The notes under the pieces were generated by a model. That model made no database searches, was not told the origin of the DNA, and worked only from the letters and a program-made list of their open reading frames with translations. From Saccharomycodes ludwigii (lineage: Eukaryota; Ascomycota; Saccharomycetes; Saccharomycodales; Saccharomycodaceae), in assembly GCF_020623625.1 (NCBI RefSeq), contig NC_060200.1, forward strand, positions 310,001 through 374,000: a DNA stretch of 64,000 nt, in the 5' to 3' direction. Position 1 is the stretch's first letter. Each line of letters starts with the position of its first letter. A program made the translations under genes and the position numbers. Below are positions 10,242 through 19,065 of this stretch, one piece after another.

Positions 10242-12758
10242 ATGGGATCCTTAAAACAATTTATTAAGGATGTTAGAAACGCCAATACCTTGGCAAAGGA
10301 AAGATCAATTATAACCAAAGAATCTGCCAAAATTAGAACCCAACTAAGAAATGACCAATTGGAAATATCCAAAAGAAGATCGAATATTCAAAAGTTGCTA
10401 TATTTGTATATTCTGGGTGAAAAAACTCATTTTGGTCAGGTAGAGTGTATTAATTTAATTGCATCTGATAATTTTATTAACAAAAGATTAGGGTATTTAG
10501 CTGCGATGTTATTATTGAAGAATGAAAACCCAGATTTATTGACATTGATAACTAATTTAATTAATTACGACTTACAACATTCCAATAAGTATATTGTTGC
10601 TTTAGCTTTGACTACCATGGGTGATTTGTGCAATGCCGAATTGGCCATTGATTTATATCCCGATGTTTTAAACATTTTAAACAAAAGATTAGATGAGCCT
10701 TACTTAATTAAGCATTCTTTATTTGTAGCTTCCGAAATAATTTTGAAGGCTCCTCAGCTTATTATTCAATTCACTAATGACGGACTGATTGGTAAAATTA
10801 TTAAAAATTATCGTAACAGATCGTTAAGGACCTTGTCTAACTGTACTCATGGGGTACTATTGGCAGTTTTACAATTTATGAAAATATGTTTGCTACAACA
10901 AAAACAGCAGAAACAAGAACCTGGGAAAGAGTTTAGTGAGGAAGAAATTCAAGATTTCGATGAAACTATCAAAAGAAATTTTACGCCTTTAATACCTGAG
11001 TTAATGGAAATCTTGAAAACTTGCCATACAAATAGTTTTGAGCCTGAGTATGATGTTAATGGCGTATCTGATCCCTTTTTACAAGTTGCTTTGTTGCAAA
11101 CATTAACATTACTCTTTTCTTCTAACTTAGATGTTGATGTTTTGAAAAATGATCTCCAATATTTATTAACTAATATTGCTACGACAAATGAAACCAACAA
11201 TAGAGGGTTTTCAGTTCAATATGAAACAGTTAAAACGATATTTATTTTAGATTTAGATCCGTCATTAAGAGTTTTAGGTGTAAACATTTTGGGTAAATTT
11301 TTGAATTCCAAAGATTCTAATAACAAATATGTTGCCCTAAACACTTTACTAAAAGTTGTCCCAATCGAACCTGAAACGGTCACCAGGCATAAGAAATTTA
11401 TTGTTCGCTGTTTGTATGAATTGGATCCTTCTATTAAAAGAAGAAGCTTAGAATTAATTTTTGCCATATTTAATAAATCCAATGCTGGCGAGTTGATTTC
11501 AGAGTTGATCAAATTTTTAAGCCAATCAACCGAAAGTGACAAGGGATTGATGTTATACATCGTAGACAATTTACTTGATTTATATTTTGATTCTGTTAAC
11601 AATACTCACACTACTTTTTTATCTGAAGCCGATCAATTTATCATGATTGTTGCATTATTGAAGTACTGTGGGAAATTTATATATTTTGATAGATTGAGTG
11701 ACATTCTATTAATTGTTAATAATTTCAAACAAACAGAAACCAAGAAAAAATTAACTGTAGAATTATTGTCCAAATTAATCAATAAAGGTAAGGACAATAA
11801 AAAAGAGGATGATGATTATTACTACTATTATTATGACAATAATTATGGTTGGAAATTGATTAGTTGTTGGTGTTGTGGTGAATACGGTGATTTGATTCAC
11901 AATGAATTTTTAGATGATCAGTTAGTTTCCTTTTTAACGTCTTTGAATCAAGAATTCTATAGTCAGTCCAACATGCATATGATTAACTACATTTTGACTA
12001 GTTGTTTGAAATTATCCATTAAGATTGCTGATAAACAAAATATTGAAAAATTAAGACAATTGATTAAATCACATTCGATGGATGCCAATTTAATTTTACA
12101 AATGAAAGCCAATCAATTTTTAGTGTTATTTAATGAGCCTGCCCATGTAAAACGTGGTATCTTAGATGTTATGCCTGCCTTTTCTAAGAATGTTGCAACA
12201 GTGGGTGTTAAAAATAATGGTAATGGACTGTCCTATAATGAAGATAGTGTTTCAAAAGGGAATCACAAAACTTTTAACAATAAAAATCAGCAAACTGATC
12301 TATTGCTAGACTTATTAGATGACATCCCCGCTAATGATACTACCGGTGCTTTAGCTAATAATGCCTCTGCTTCTACAGCTGATATGAATAGTATATCTTT
12401 GCCCACATCTTCAATTGAATTGTATACTTCCAAAGATTATTGTTTGAAGATCTATGGGAATATAACTTCTATTGCTGATAATGAGGCGAACTTAGATATT
12501 TATATTCAAAATACTGCCACAAACAACAGAAAGGGGACAAATTTAAAAATTTTCATTGCAGTTTCTAAACATCAAAAAGTTACATTAGGTCATTTAAGCG
12601 ACACTATTATACCATCGAATAATGGCGGAATGGTTAAACAGAAAGTAAGAATTACCGGAGAAGGAAAATTAAAGCTAAGAGTTAGATTACAATTCTTAGA
12701 TGAGACCAATAATGAAAAGACTATTCAATTTGATTATAAATTTGATGAAAAATTGTAG
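10242..12758 (+). CDS. APL4: AP-1 clathrin adaptor gamma subunit
   Basis: This gene encodes 838 aa against 832 in S. cerevisiae Apl4, the large gamma subunit of the AP-1 adaptor that sorts cargo between the trans-Golgi and endosomes. The N-terminal trunk (about residues 1-600) starts MGSLKQFIKDVRNANTLAKE and carries the strongly conserved KLLYLYILGEKTHFGQVE and KRLGYLAAMLLL. The hinge contains TDLLLDLLDDI at about 684-695, a plausible acidic dileucine or clathrin-box-like motif. The C-terminal gamma-ear spans about 725-838 (LEIYTSKDYC-type opening, then a beta-rich region). An Asp/Tyr-rich insertion DDDYYYYYYDNNYG sits at about residue 525 in a surface loop of the trunk. The gene is convergent with YOP1, its neighbour on S. 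cerevisiae chromosome XVI too. Confidence 0.95.
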   Translation: MGSLKQFIKDVRNANTLAKERSIITKESAKIRTQLRNDQLEISKRRSNIQKLLYLYILGEKTHFGQVECINLIASDNFINKRLGYLAAMLLLKNENPDLLTLITNLINYDLQHSNKYIVALALTTMGDLCNAELAIDLYPDVLNILNKRLDEPYLIKHSLFVASEIILKAPQLIIQFTNDGLIGKIIKNYRNRSLRTLSNCTHGVLLAVLQFMKICLLQQKQQKQEPGKEFSEEEIQDFDETIKRNFTPLIPELMEILKTCHTNSFEPEYDVNGVSDPFLQVALLQTLTLLFSSNLDVDVLKNDLQYLLTNIATTNETNNRGFSVQYETVKTIFILDLDPSLRVLGVNILGKFLNSKDSNNKYVALNTLLKVVPIEPETVTRHKKFIVRCLYELDPSIKRRSLELIFAIFNKSNAGELISELIKFLSQSTESDKGLMLYIVDNLLDLYFDSVNNTHTTFLSEADQFIMIVALLKYCGKFIYFDRLSDILLIVNNFKQTETKKKLTVELLSKLINKGKDNKKEDDDYYYYYYDNNYGWKLISCWCCGEYGDLIHNEFLDDQLVSFLTSLNQEFYSQSNMHMINYILTSCLKLSIKIADKQNIEKLRQLIKSHSMDANLILQMKANQFLVLFNEPAHVKRGILDVMPAFSKNVATVGVKNNGNGLSYNEDSVSKGNHKTFNNKNQQTDLLLDLLDDIPANDTTGALANNASASTADMNSISLPTSSIELYTSKDYCLKIYGNITSIADNEANLDIYIQNTATNNRKGTNLKIFIAVSKHQKVTLGHLSDTIIPSNNGGMVKQKVRITGEGKLKLRVRLQFLDETNNEKTIQFDYKFDEKL

Positions 12759-12993
12759 TTATGATTAATAAAAACAGATGAGGGTGAATGCTAAGTAACA
12801 TTTCAACAGCCCATTTAAATTAGAAAAAAAAAACCCCCCAGCTTTTTCATTAGCCTTTTAGATATACTCCATGCCTCTTAAACGTACGCAAAAAAAAAAA
12901 TAACATACCAAGTGTGTAAAATGTGCATAATAATAGCAATAATAATAAATTTGCTTATTTACATAAAAATTATAAAAAGTTTATTATTTTTTT

Positions 12994-13035
<42 letters not shown>

Positions 13036-13091
13036 GTGATAAAAATATAATAAATAATATAATCTTATTTTATTTTATTTTTATCCTTGAT
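12759..13091. terminator. Convergent APL4/YOP1 3' region with a 33-bp A run
   Basis: This 333-bp gap between two stop codons contains a short C run near 12834-12839 and a pure A tract at about 12995-13027. It presumably holds both polyadenylation regions; no gene is seen. Confidence 0.6.
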
Positions 13092-13655
13092 TCAATGATG
13101 TCTCGAAAAACCGGAGGTTTTAGTGGAAGAGGCAACTTCATCAATTTTTTCATTAATTTCAGAAGAGACAGATTCATTTGGAATTGGTTCAGCAATTTTA
13201 ATATATTTACTGGTTAATGGATCAATGAGATTATTGTAAATGAGCTTGGCACCACCGAATTGTGGGACAGCAACATAAATTAAAAAGGCAGTTTTAAAGA
13301 AGAAATAAAATGGAATCCAATATAAAATGGTTTTAGACCAAAATTCAATGACACTAAGAAAGCCAAAAACAACCCAATAAATTAACAAGTCGTGATCATC
13401 TTGAGTGGTGCTAGTTTTCAAAGCGACTAAACTGTAATAAGTTGGAATAACAAAACCGATAAAATTCGTTAAAATTTGACCAACACCACCTACATTGGTG
13501 AAGATTAAAAATAAATAAAATACAAAAGTACCCAAAATACCGTATGATCTTGGTAAACCAGTTTTGGCCGTAAAAGTATCCATGACTTTGTTTCCTGTAC
13601 ATTTAGTATCTAGTGATTGTAATTGACTCTTGAAGGTGCTAAAAAAATCAGACAT
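13092..13655 (-). CDS. YOP1: Yop1, DP1/REEP-type ER membrane-shaping protein
   Basis: This gene encodes 187 aa from the chosen start MSDFFSTFK (S. cerevisiae Yop1 is 180 aa). An in-frame ATG six codons upstream (13673) exists but adds MYTPTT, which is not conserved. Yop1 acts with reticulons to curve tubular ER and links to the Rab regulator Yip1. The family core is seen: TGLPRSYGILGTFVFY, then paired hydrophobic hairpins containing NVGGVGQILTNFIGFVIPTYYSLVALK, and WVVFGFLSVIEFWSKTILYWIPFYF. The frame is continuous from Met to stop, although S. cerevisiae YOP1 carries a short 5' intron (recalled). The tail is polar and Ser/Glu-rich. Confidence 0.94.
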   Translation of the reverse strand: MSDFFSTFKSQLQSLDTKCTGNKVMDTFTAKTGLPRSYGILGTFVFYLFLIFTNVGGVGQILTNFIGFVIPTYYSLVALKTSTTQDDHDLLIYWVVFGFLSVIEFWSKTILYWIPFYFFFKTAFLIYVAVPQFGGAKLIYNNLIDPLTSKYIKIAEPIPNESVSSEINEKIDEVASSTKTSGFSRHH

Positions 13656-14148
13656 GGTTGTTGGTGTATACAATGATAATTATTTTTTGAAATTGAGTTT
13701 GTCCCAGTAATTTTTACTCTTTGTGAAATAGAACTTAAAGCTGTTGAACGATATAAAAAGTGTTAATAATTAAATATCAACCAGTTAATTCGAAAGTTTT
13801 GGTAGTAAAAGGATATAACTTTTAAGGTTAACAAAAAAAAAAAAAATAAAAATAACGGAAAAATGAAAAAGGAAGAGACAAAAAAAGAAAAATTGCCATA
13901 ATTTAAACACCAAAATCTTGATAAAATTTTTCAACGTTAAAGCGGTAAAATTTTAATCACAACTTTTTAGTATTTCATTTTTATGTATTGCGGGAATAAC
14001 GAAAAAATAAAAAAAATAAAAAAATAAAAAAAATAAAAAAAATATAAAAATAAAAATAAATATACAAACATATAAACATCAGACATGAAAAATGATTCAA
14101 ATAGTTTTTGGTGGTACCAACAACACCGTATTCCACTACATGATTATT
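13656..14148. other. YOP1 upstream region and tRNA 5' flank
   Basis: About 490 bp of AT-rich DNA lie upstream of YOP1 and of the tRNA-Phe gene on the opposite strand. AAAAAAT-type repeats occupy about 14006-14060. No further gene is seen. Confidence 0.6.
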
Positions 14149-14155
14149 GCGGATT

Positions 14156-14197
<42 letters not shown>

Positions 14198-14221
14198 TGT
14201 GTTCGATCCACAGAATTCGCA
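14149..14221 (+). tRNA. tRNA-Phe (GAA), intronless
   Basis: A 73-bp cloverleaf folds cleanly: acceptor GCGGATT/AATTCGC with discriminator A, D arm GCTC-AGTTGGGA-GAGC, anticodon arm TCAGA-CTGAAGA-TCTGA with anticodon GAA, variable loop AGGTC, and T arm CTGTG-TTCGATC-CACAG. It matches mature S. cerevisiae tRNA-Phe (as I recall it) except at positions 27 and 43, where the C-G pair is replaced by T-A, a compensatory change. No intron separates the anticodon loop from its 3' strand. CCA is not encoded, as is normal. The internal A box (TAGCTCAGTTGG) and B box (GTTCGATCC) are intact, and a T5 pol III stop follows at 14226-14230. Confidence 0.98.
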
Positions 14222-14225
14222 TTTC

Positions 14226-14230
14226 TTTTT
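14226..14230 (+). terminator. RNA polymerase III terminator of tRNA-Phe
   Basis: A T5 run starts five bases past the tRNA 3' end, and a longer T run near 14253-14264 is a likely backup stop. Confidence 0.75.
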
Positions 14231-14421
14231 GCTATCGTATAGATAATGTGATATTTTTTTTTTACTTCTTTATCCTCAACTAAATATCAAGATACACCAT
14301 TTTAAAACACTTGGTTATTTTATTAATTTATATACCAAAAAAAAAAAAAAAAATGGACTTAAAAATATGTTAACAATATATATAATTTTTTTTTTTTTTT
14401 TTTTTTTTTCATTTGATTGTT

Positions 14422-17400
14422 TTAAATTAACGCAATTTCTCTGATAGTGGCTCCATAATCATCAACATCATCATTAGCTATAGTGCCCTCCACTGAAACC
14501 AGTATAAACCTTGTCATATAGTTCTCATAGTCATCAATATTATCGTAGTCAAATATAATTTCAGTCTCATTACCTTTAATTATCCTTATTTCATCGTTAT
14601 TATTTTCAAACACCGGCTCAGAGGGCTTAATCTTATAATCAGTAACCAAAGGTTTAAACAAATCAATTAGTTTATTTGGGCGTTCCTTCTGGTGGACATC
14701 TTCCCATAGCATTAAAGATTCAATATCAAAATCAATATCAAAATCAACGTCAAAATCAGTTTCAACAAAAACAATAGACTCATCTTGTATTATTGAATTA
14801 TTTTGCCTGACATGCTCTTTCAGAATCTTTTTTATATCTAAACCATGTGGCAAGATGGAAATGGAGATATTGGCTGCTGGTCTTTCACCCCACAATATAT
14901 ATGCTTTTTCCAAAATTTTTGCATTTCCCGTTCCAATATCAATTAATAAAGTTGCTCTTTGTTTGTTTAGCGGTTGCCAATGAGTGTAATTGTTGCCATC
15001 CAATATTGATAACGATACATCCCCAGACACACCAGGCGTCAAATTCTCCACAAAAGCACACTCAGAAACACTATTCTCCACATTTAACAAAGGTTCAAAG
15101 GCTGGTATTTCTAATAAACTGTGTGGCGGTAATATATGCTCCACATAATCAAAATTATTGGGGAATTTGGTGGTATTATTTTGGTCATCAATGATAGTTC
15201 TATTAGGAACTTTAACCAATATGTCACTGTCACCTGATTTATGCTTAATGATTGCAAGATTGTCAACAAGCTCTATGTCTAATACAGATCTCAGATATTT
15301 GAAATTCCTAATAGCCAATCCACCGGGCAAAAGAGGTAGGCTAACCGGATTGAACTCCAAATACCTTTTAATTTTCAAATTATCGTCCATTTCATAAGAA
15401 TATCTTAAACCAGTCAATCCAAATACTACACTTTGTAAGAATCCACCGTTAGCTGTCAAGAATGGGAATGCAGGTCTAGTTTCGGCTGTATCGTTAGATT
15501 GCTCGCTAAATTGCGCAAAGGGAGATCTCAAATATGGTATGATGGATTTGTATAGATACCCCTGAGAAGAACACCCATGGTTCAACAAATAGTTGGCAGC
15601 AGCGGCATAAACCGGATATGTCATCGATGGTCCATCTGCAGACTGGTGCTGGGAATAATAATATAAATTATTAATTGCATTGTCTAAATCATTATCCTGA
15701 TAAAAACTTAATGGGTACGTTAGTAGCAATACATCACTTTGTTTTGTTTCAGTAGTAGAATTCATGCCCGAGTATTCCAAAGTTATTCCGTTTTGCGTGG
15801 GAATATACATTTTATCATGAATATCCAACCACTTGGGATTGATTGTTTCATCTAAATGGTTACCAACATCAGTAACCCACTTCATTAATAATTTAATGCC
15901 ACCGTTGGTGAAAGCACCATTGTCTATAAAATTCGAAAACTCATCCGGGTCGGTTAAATTGTGTGTAGTATACTTATCTAAAGTTTCATTATATTTCACA
16001 AAAGATTCAAAAAAATCAGCTGCAGATTTCATCATCGGCCAAAGCGTATATTTCAAATATTCCTCATCATTAGATCCTCCATCTACACTTCCACCAGCAC
16101 CACTTAAATATAAGATGAATGCACTCCATACTATGTCTATGTTAATGTGATATTCGTAATCCACACAAGGTCCCGTAGATGTACAATTGGCAAATCTAGC
16201 CGAAGTCCATGGATACAGTGCACCTGACATATTATATTTTGCGGCATTCAACCTAGCTTGTTGCTGAGTGCTATTTCTGTAAGTTACAATGTGTTTGGCT
16301 ATGGCTGGTGCAAACGGTAAAATACCTGGCATCATCCAAAGATCAGCATCCCAAAAGACCATACCTCCATACGAATCAGAACTCAAACCGGAAACCGGTA
16401 CAGGCAATCCTCTATCAGACGATATGTTGTATTTTCTGGTGTTGGCTAGTAAATGATAAATTGAAGACCTAACAGTCATTTCCAATAAACTGTTTGATGG
16501 TATTTCTACAAAGGCTTCAGTATTGTATAAATCAGTCCATGCGTTGACATGTGAGAGTTCTAATTCTTCGTACAGATCCTCCTTACTTTTTTTATTCTCT
16601 TTGCTGAGTGATTGAACCAGTGATAAAGAGAGGGCTAGATTATCTAAAGATTCGGTAAATTCGGTAGAATGAATAACAGAGTATTTATAAATGGTTAAAG
16701 TTTCCCCAGGCGTGAGCTGAAAGTCATAAAGTTGCTCAATAGAATGATTTGTCCTTATTATGTCAATATTTTTTGGAAAGATATTGTTTTCGTCATAGGC
16801 CAGCATAGAAACAATAGCTGCATTCGAATAGGGAACATTTTTGGGCTCAACAACCATATAGATAGAATCTGAGGTAGAATTATAGCCATAATCCTTCAAA
16901 ATAGTTCTGTGTGAAGTAGAAAAATTCAAAATGTTGGAAAACTGAAGAGCAACAGGCGATAGGGCACTATCCTTAGTGTCAACTAAACTTATTTCAAACT
17001 TTAATAGGCCGATTGGATAATTTTTTTTATGTGCCAATACAGAAGTTCTAATTTTTAGTAAGTTTAACCACTCAAATTCGGTTGTTACCATTCCATGAGC
17101 CATAGATAGATTCTGTCCATAATTCTTTATATCTGCTATATTCACGGTTTCTGGAGATAATACAATATTCCTGTTCAAAGATATCTGTACATCTGTCCAT
17201 TGTGGTATTGCAGAAAGTACACTTGTATATCCCTCCTCATCTAATTCCGGGAAATTTGTAGAAGTCAATTTCTCTGTTAAACAATAAAAATCGGAAATAA
17301 AAGCTCCGCTATACCTTTTATTCCTTAAAGGCCAACCATTTATTAAAGCACTTGGATCTTTATTTTTATCTATTTGTGGGTTATACTGATCTTCCGAATA

Positions 17401-17805
17401 GCCAAAGCCTAAATTAGGAATTCTCGACCCAATATATCCATTACTAACATATGCTTGTCTTGAAAAAGTGTTTTCGGTGATTAAATTTGAACCCAAAACC
17501 ATTTCATCCTCATCATAATAAAATTTTTCTGAGCCTGTTATAAAGTTTAGCCACTTCTTTGACTTGTGACGATACATATTTATTATAGGGGAAGATCTAA
17601 AAATTTTTTTTTCATTGCTCAAAAAAACGTTGTATAATTTTTTTGTACTTGCCGTCCAATTGATAAAAAACAGATAGACCCAAAAAGTAGCAACGCATAA
17701 AAACACTACTAAAAAACAAAGCTTATACAATAAGAATCTGTTGTTTGCTGCTTTTTTGGATTTTAATGTATTAATTACCGGATGTCTTATTTTTTTTCCC
17801 TGCAT
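14422..17805 (-). CDS. ATH1: Acid trehalase, GH65 family
   Basis: This gene encodes 1127 aa (S. cerevisiae Ath1 is 1211), the vacuolar or cell-surface enzyme that splits trehalose to two glucoses and allows growth on external trehalose. A basic cytosolic tail of about 26 residues is followed by one hydrophobic signal-anchor at about 27-50 (LCFLVVFLCVATFWVYLFFI), giving a type II membrane topology. The GH65 catalytic barrel carries the signature GGMVFWDADLWMMPGILPF at about residue 475-493 and DNGAFTNGG near 627. Many NxS/T sites fit a heavily glycosylated secretory protein. The C-terminus is Asp/Glu-rich, with a DFDVDFDIDFDIES repeat at about 1026-1039. It is divergent from ATP1. In S. cerevisiae its neighbours on chromosome XVI are YOP1 and CCL1, which also flank it here. 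Confidence 0.95.
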   Translation of the reverse strand: MQGKKIRHPVINTLKSKKAANNRFLLYKLCFLVVFLCVATFWVYLFFINWTASTKKLYNVFLSNEKKIFRSSPIINMYRHKSKKWLNFITGSEKFYYDEDEMVLGSNLITENTFSRQAYVSNGYIGSRIPNLGFGYSEDQYNPQIDKNKDPSALINGWPLRNKRYSGAFISDFYCLTEKLTSTNFPELDEEGYTSVLSAIPQWTDVQISLNRNIVLSPETVNIADIKNYGQNLSMAHGMVTTEFEWLNLLKIRTSVLAHKKNYPIGLLKFEISLVDTKDSALSPVALQFSNILNFSTSHRTILKDYGYNSTSDSIYMVVEPKNVPYSNAAIVSMLAYDENNIFPKNIDIIRTNHSIEQLYDFQLTPGETLTIYKYSVIHSTEFTESLDNLALSLSLVQSLSKENKKSKEDLYEELELSHVNAWTDLYNTEAFVEIPSNSLLEMTVRSSIYHLLANTRKYNISSDRGLPVPVSGLSSDSYGGMVFWDADLWMMPGILPFAPAIAKHIVTYRNSTQQQARLNAAKYNMSGALYPWTSARFANCTSTGPCVDYEYHINIDIVWSAFILYLSGAGGSVDGGSNDEEYLKYTLWPMMKSAADFFESFVKYNETLDKYTTHNLTDPDEFSNFIDNGAFTNGGIKLLMKWVTDVGNHLDETINPKWLDIHDKMYIPTQNGITLEYSGMNSTTETKQSDVLLLTYPLSFYQDNDLDNAINNLYYYSQHQSADGPSMTYPVYAAAANYLLNHGCSSQGYLYKSIIPYLRSPFAQFSEQSNDTAETRPAFPFLTANGGFLQSVVFGLTGLRYSYEMDDNLKIKRYLEFNPVSLPLLPGGLAIRNFKYLRSVLDIELVDNLAIIKHKSGDSDILVKVPNRTIIDDQNNTTKFPNNFDYVEHILPPHSLLEIPAFEPLLNVENSVSECAFVENLTPGVSGDVSLSILDGNNYTHWQPLNKQRATLLIDIGTGNAKILEKAYILWGERPAANISISILPHGLDIKKILKEHVRQNNSIIQDESIVFVETDFDVDFDIDFDIESLMLWEDVHQKERPNKLIDLFKPLVTDYKIKPSEPVFENNNDEIRIIKGNETEIIFDYDNIDDYENYMTRFILVSVEGTIANDDVDDYGATIREIALI

Positions 17806-18193
17806 TTTTGAATGTATTTATATCCTTTGTTTTTATTTTGTGGTATAAGGCATTTAGCCGTCGATGACAATGCAAACGCTATTTTGTAGCTTGTTGTTAA
17901 CTTCGATGGGAGTAGATGTGAGTGAAGTTTAAGTATTATTTTTATAAGTAATCGTTTGTTTTATATATTTGTAGGTATATTCTATAATTTGACTTGTTAT
18001 TAGTCAAAGTTAATATCACCTTGTAATTAGAGAGAAAAAAAAAGGGAAGCTGGGGTATGTTTGCGGAAACTTTATAATACGTATATTTGATTTCAGATAT
18101 TCGTAAAAAATGAGCTTTTTTATTTTTTTTTAAATTGAAAGCAAAAATAAAAAGTAACGAGCCAATATGACTTTTCTGTATGTTCTCCACCCG

Positions 18194-18278
18194 CGTGTCT
18201 CATTCCCCCGTGTCTCATTCCCCCGTGTCTCATTCCCCCGTGTCTCATTCCCCCCGTGTCTTATCCCCCCCCCCCCCC
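18194..18278. repeat. 15-bp C-rich minisatellite ending in C14
   Basis: Units of CGTGTCTCATTCCCC start at 18194, 18209, 18224 and 18239, followed by a fifth diverged unit that ends in a run of 14 C (18265-18278). The array can be read as a His-Ser-Pro-Val repeat protein, but the frame has no gene-like context. The C-run ends in CCCCT, which by itself matches a stress response element. Confidence 0.93.
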
Positions 18279-18372
18279 TTTTTTGTTTTTTTTATTATAA
18301 AATTTAACCGAAAAAACCTCGGACGGAAGAAAAACAAATTAGAGTATCATGCGCGGATAACACTTCAGACGA

Positions 18373-18380
18373 ACCAATTA
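18373..18380 (+). promoter_or_regulatory. Candidate Hap2/3/4/5 CCAAT site for ATP1
   Basis: ACCAATTA matches the ACCAATNA consensus of the HAP complex, which activates respiratory genes such as ATP1 in yeasts. It lies about 690 bp from the ATP1 start, which is far, so its role is only a suggestion. Confidence 0.4.
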
Positions 18381-19065
18381 TATTTAAGTATCAATAGCAA
18401 GCATAAAACATTGGTTAAGTAAACACCATTTAGATAACTGCGTAGATATATATTTAAATAGAAATCCGCACACAGAATTTTTTTTTAAATTTTTTTTTAA
18501 AATATTTTTTCTCTTTGTGGGAAATACGCTAAGAAAACATTTCATAGTTGCCTTTCTCCTTTATTCCTTTTTGCTGTTGTTGCAGTGTAGAAATTAACGT
18601 AATGCAATTGGCTTTCTTCATCAAATGCGAAATGTGTATTTTTAATTCAATTTAAACAATTTCATAGGTCCTCGAAAAGAAGAAGAAGAAGAAAAAAAAA
18701 AAAAAATATATATATATATATTTATACTTATTTATTCCATCATTTTTTATTCTTAAATAAATCTACAGGTTCCAATAGATTCCCATCTTCACCTTTTTGT
18801 TTTTAATATTCTTGTTTCCCGTTCTTTTTTAATTTTTTTTTTTTTTTTTTTCTTCTTCTTTTTCTTTTAACCTTTGCTTCTTCTTACAACTTACCTTCCA
18901 ATTTTCTTGATTTGACAGTAATAATTGTCTTTAGAGAACCTTTTTTCTCCTTCTTTTTATTTCAACTATATTCCTGTTCGCATTACTATATTCACATACA
19001 TATATACAAAATAAAAATAAATACTCACACACTCTAAAGAGTAAAATTATAAAAAGACTATAAAG

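Larger units (their letters stand above)
17806..19065. promoter_or_regulatory. Divergent ATH1/ATP1 promoter region
   Basis: These 1260 bp separate two divergent starts. Visible elements are the 15-bp GC-rich minisatellite at 18194-18278, a CCAAT element ACCAATTA at 18373-18380, an A/T block near 18480-18510, a purine tract ending in TATATA at 18676-18725, and a pyrimidine-rich stretch at 18830-18900 close to ATP1, as is usual for highly expressed yeast genes. No further gene is supported. Confidence 0.75.

Noticed and set aside
18180-18422. 80-codon open frame with SHSPV repeats
   Set aside because: It is only the 15-bp minisatellite read in frame (15 is divisible by 3), followed by unrelated low-complexity sequence.
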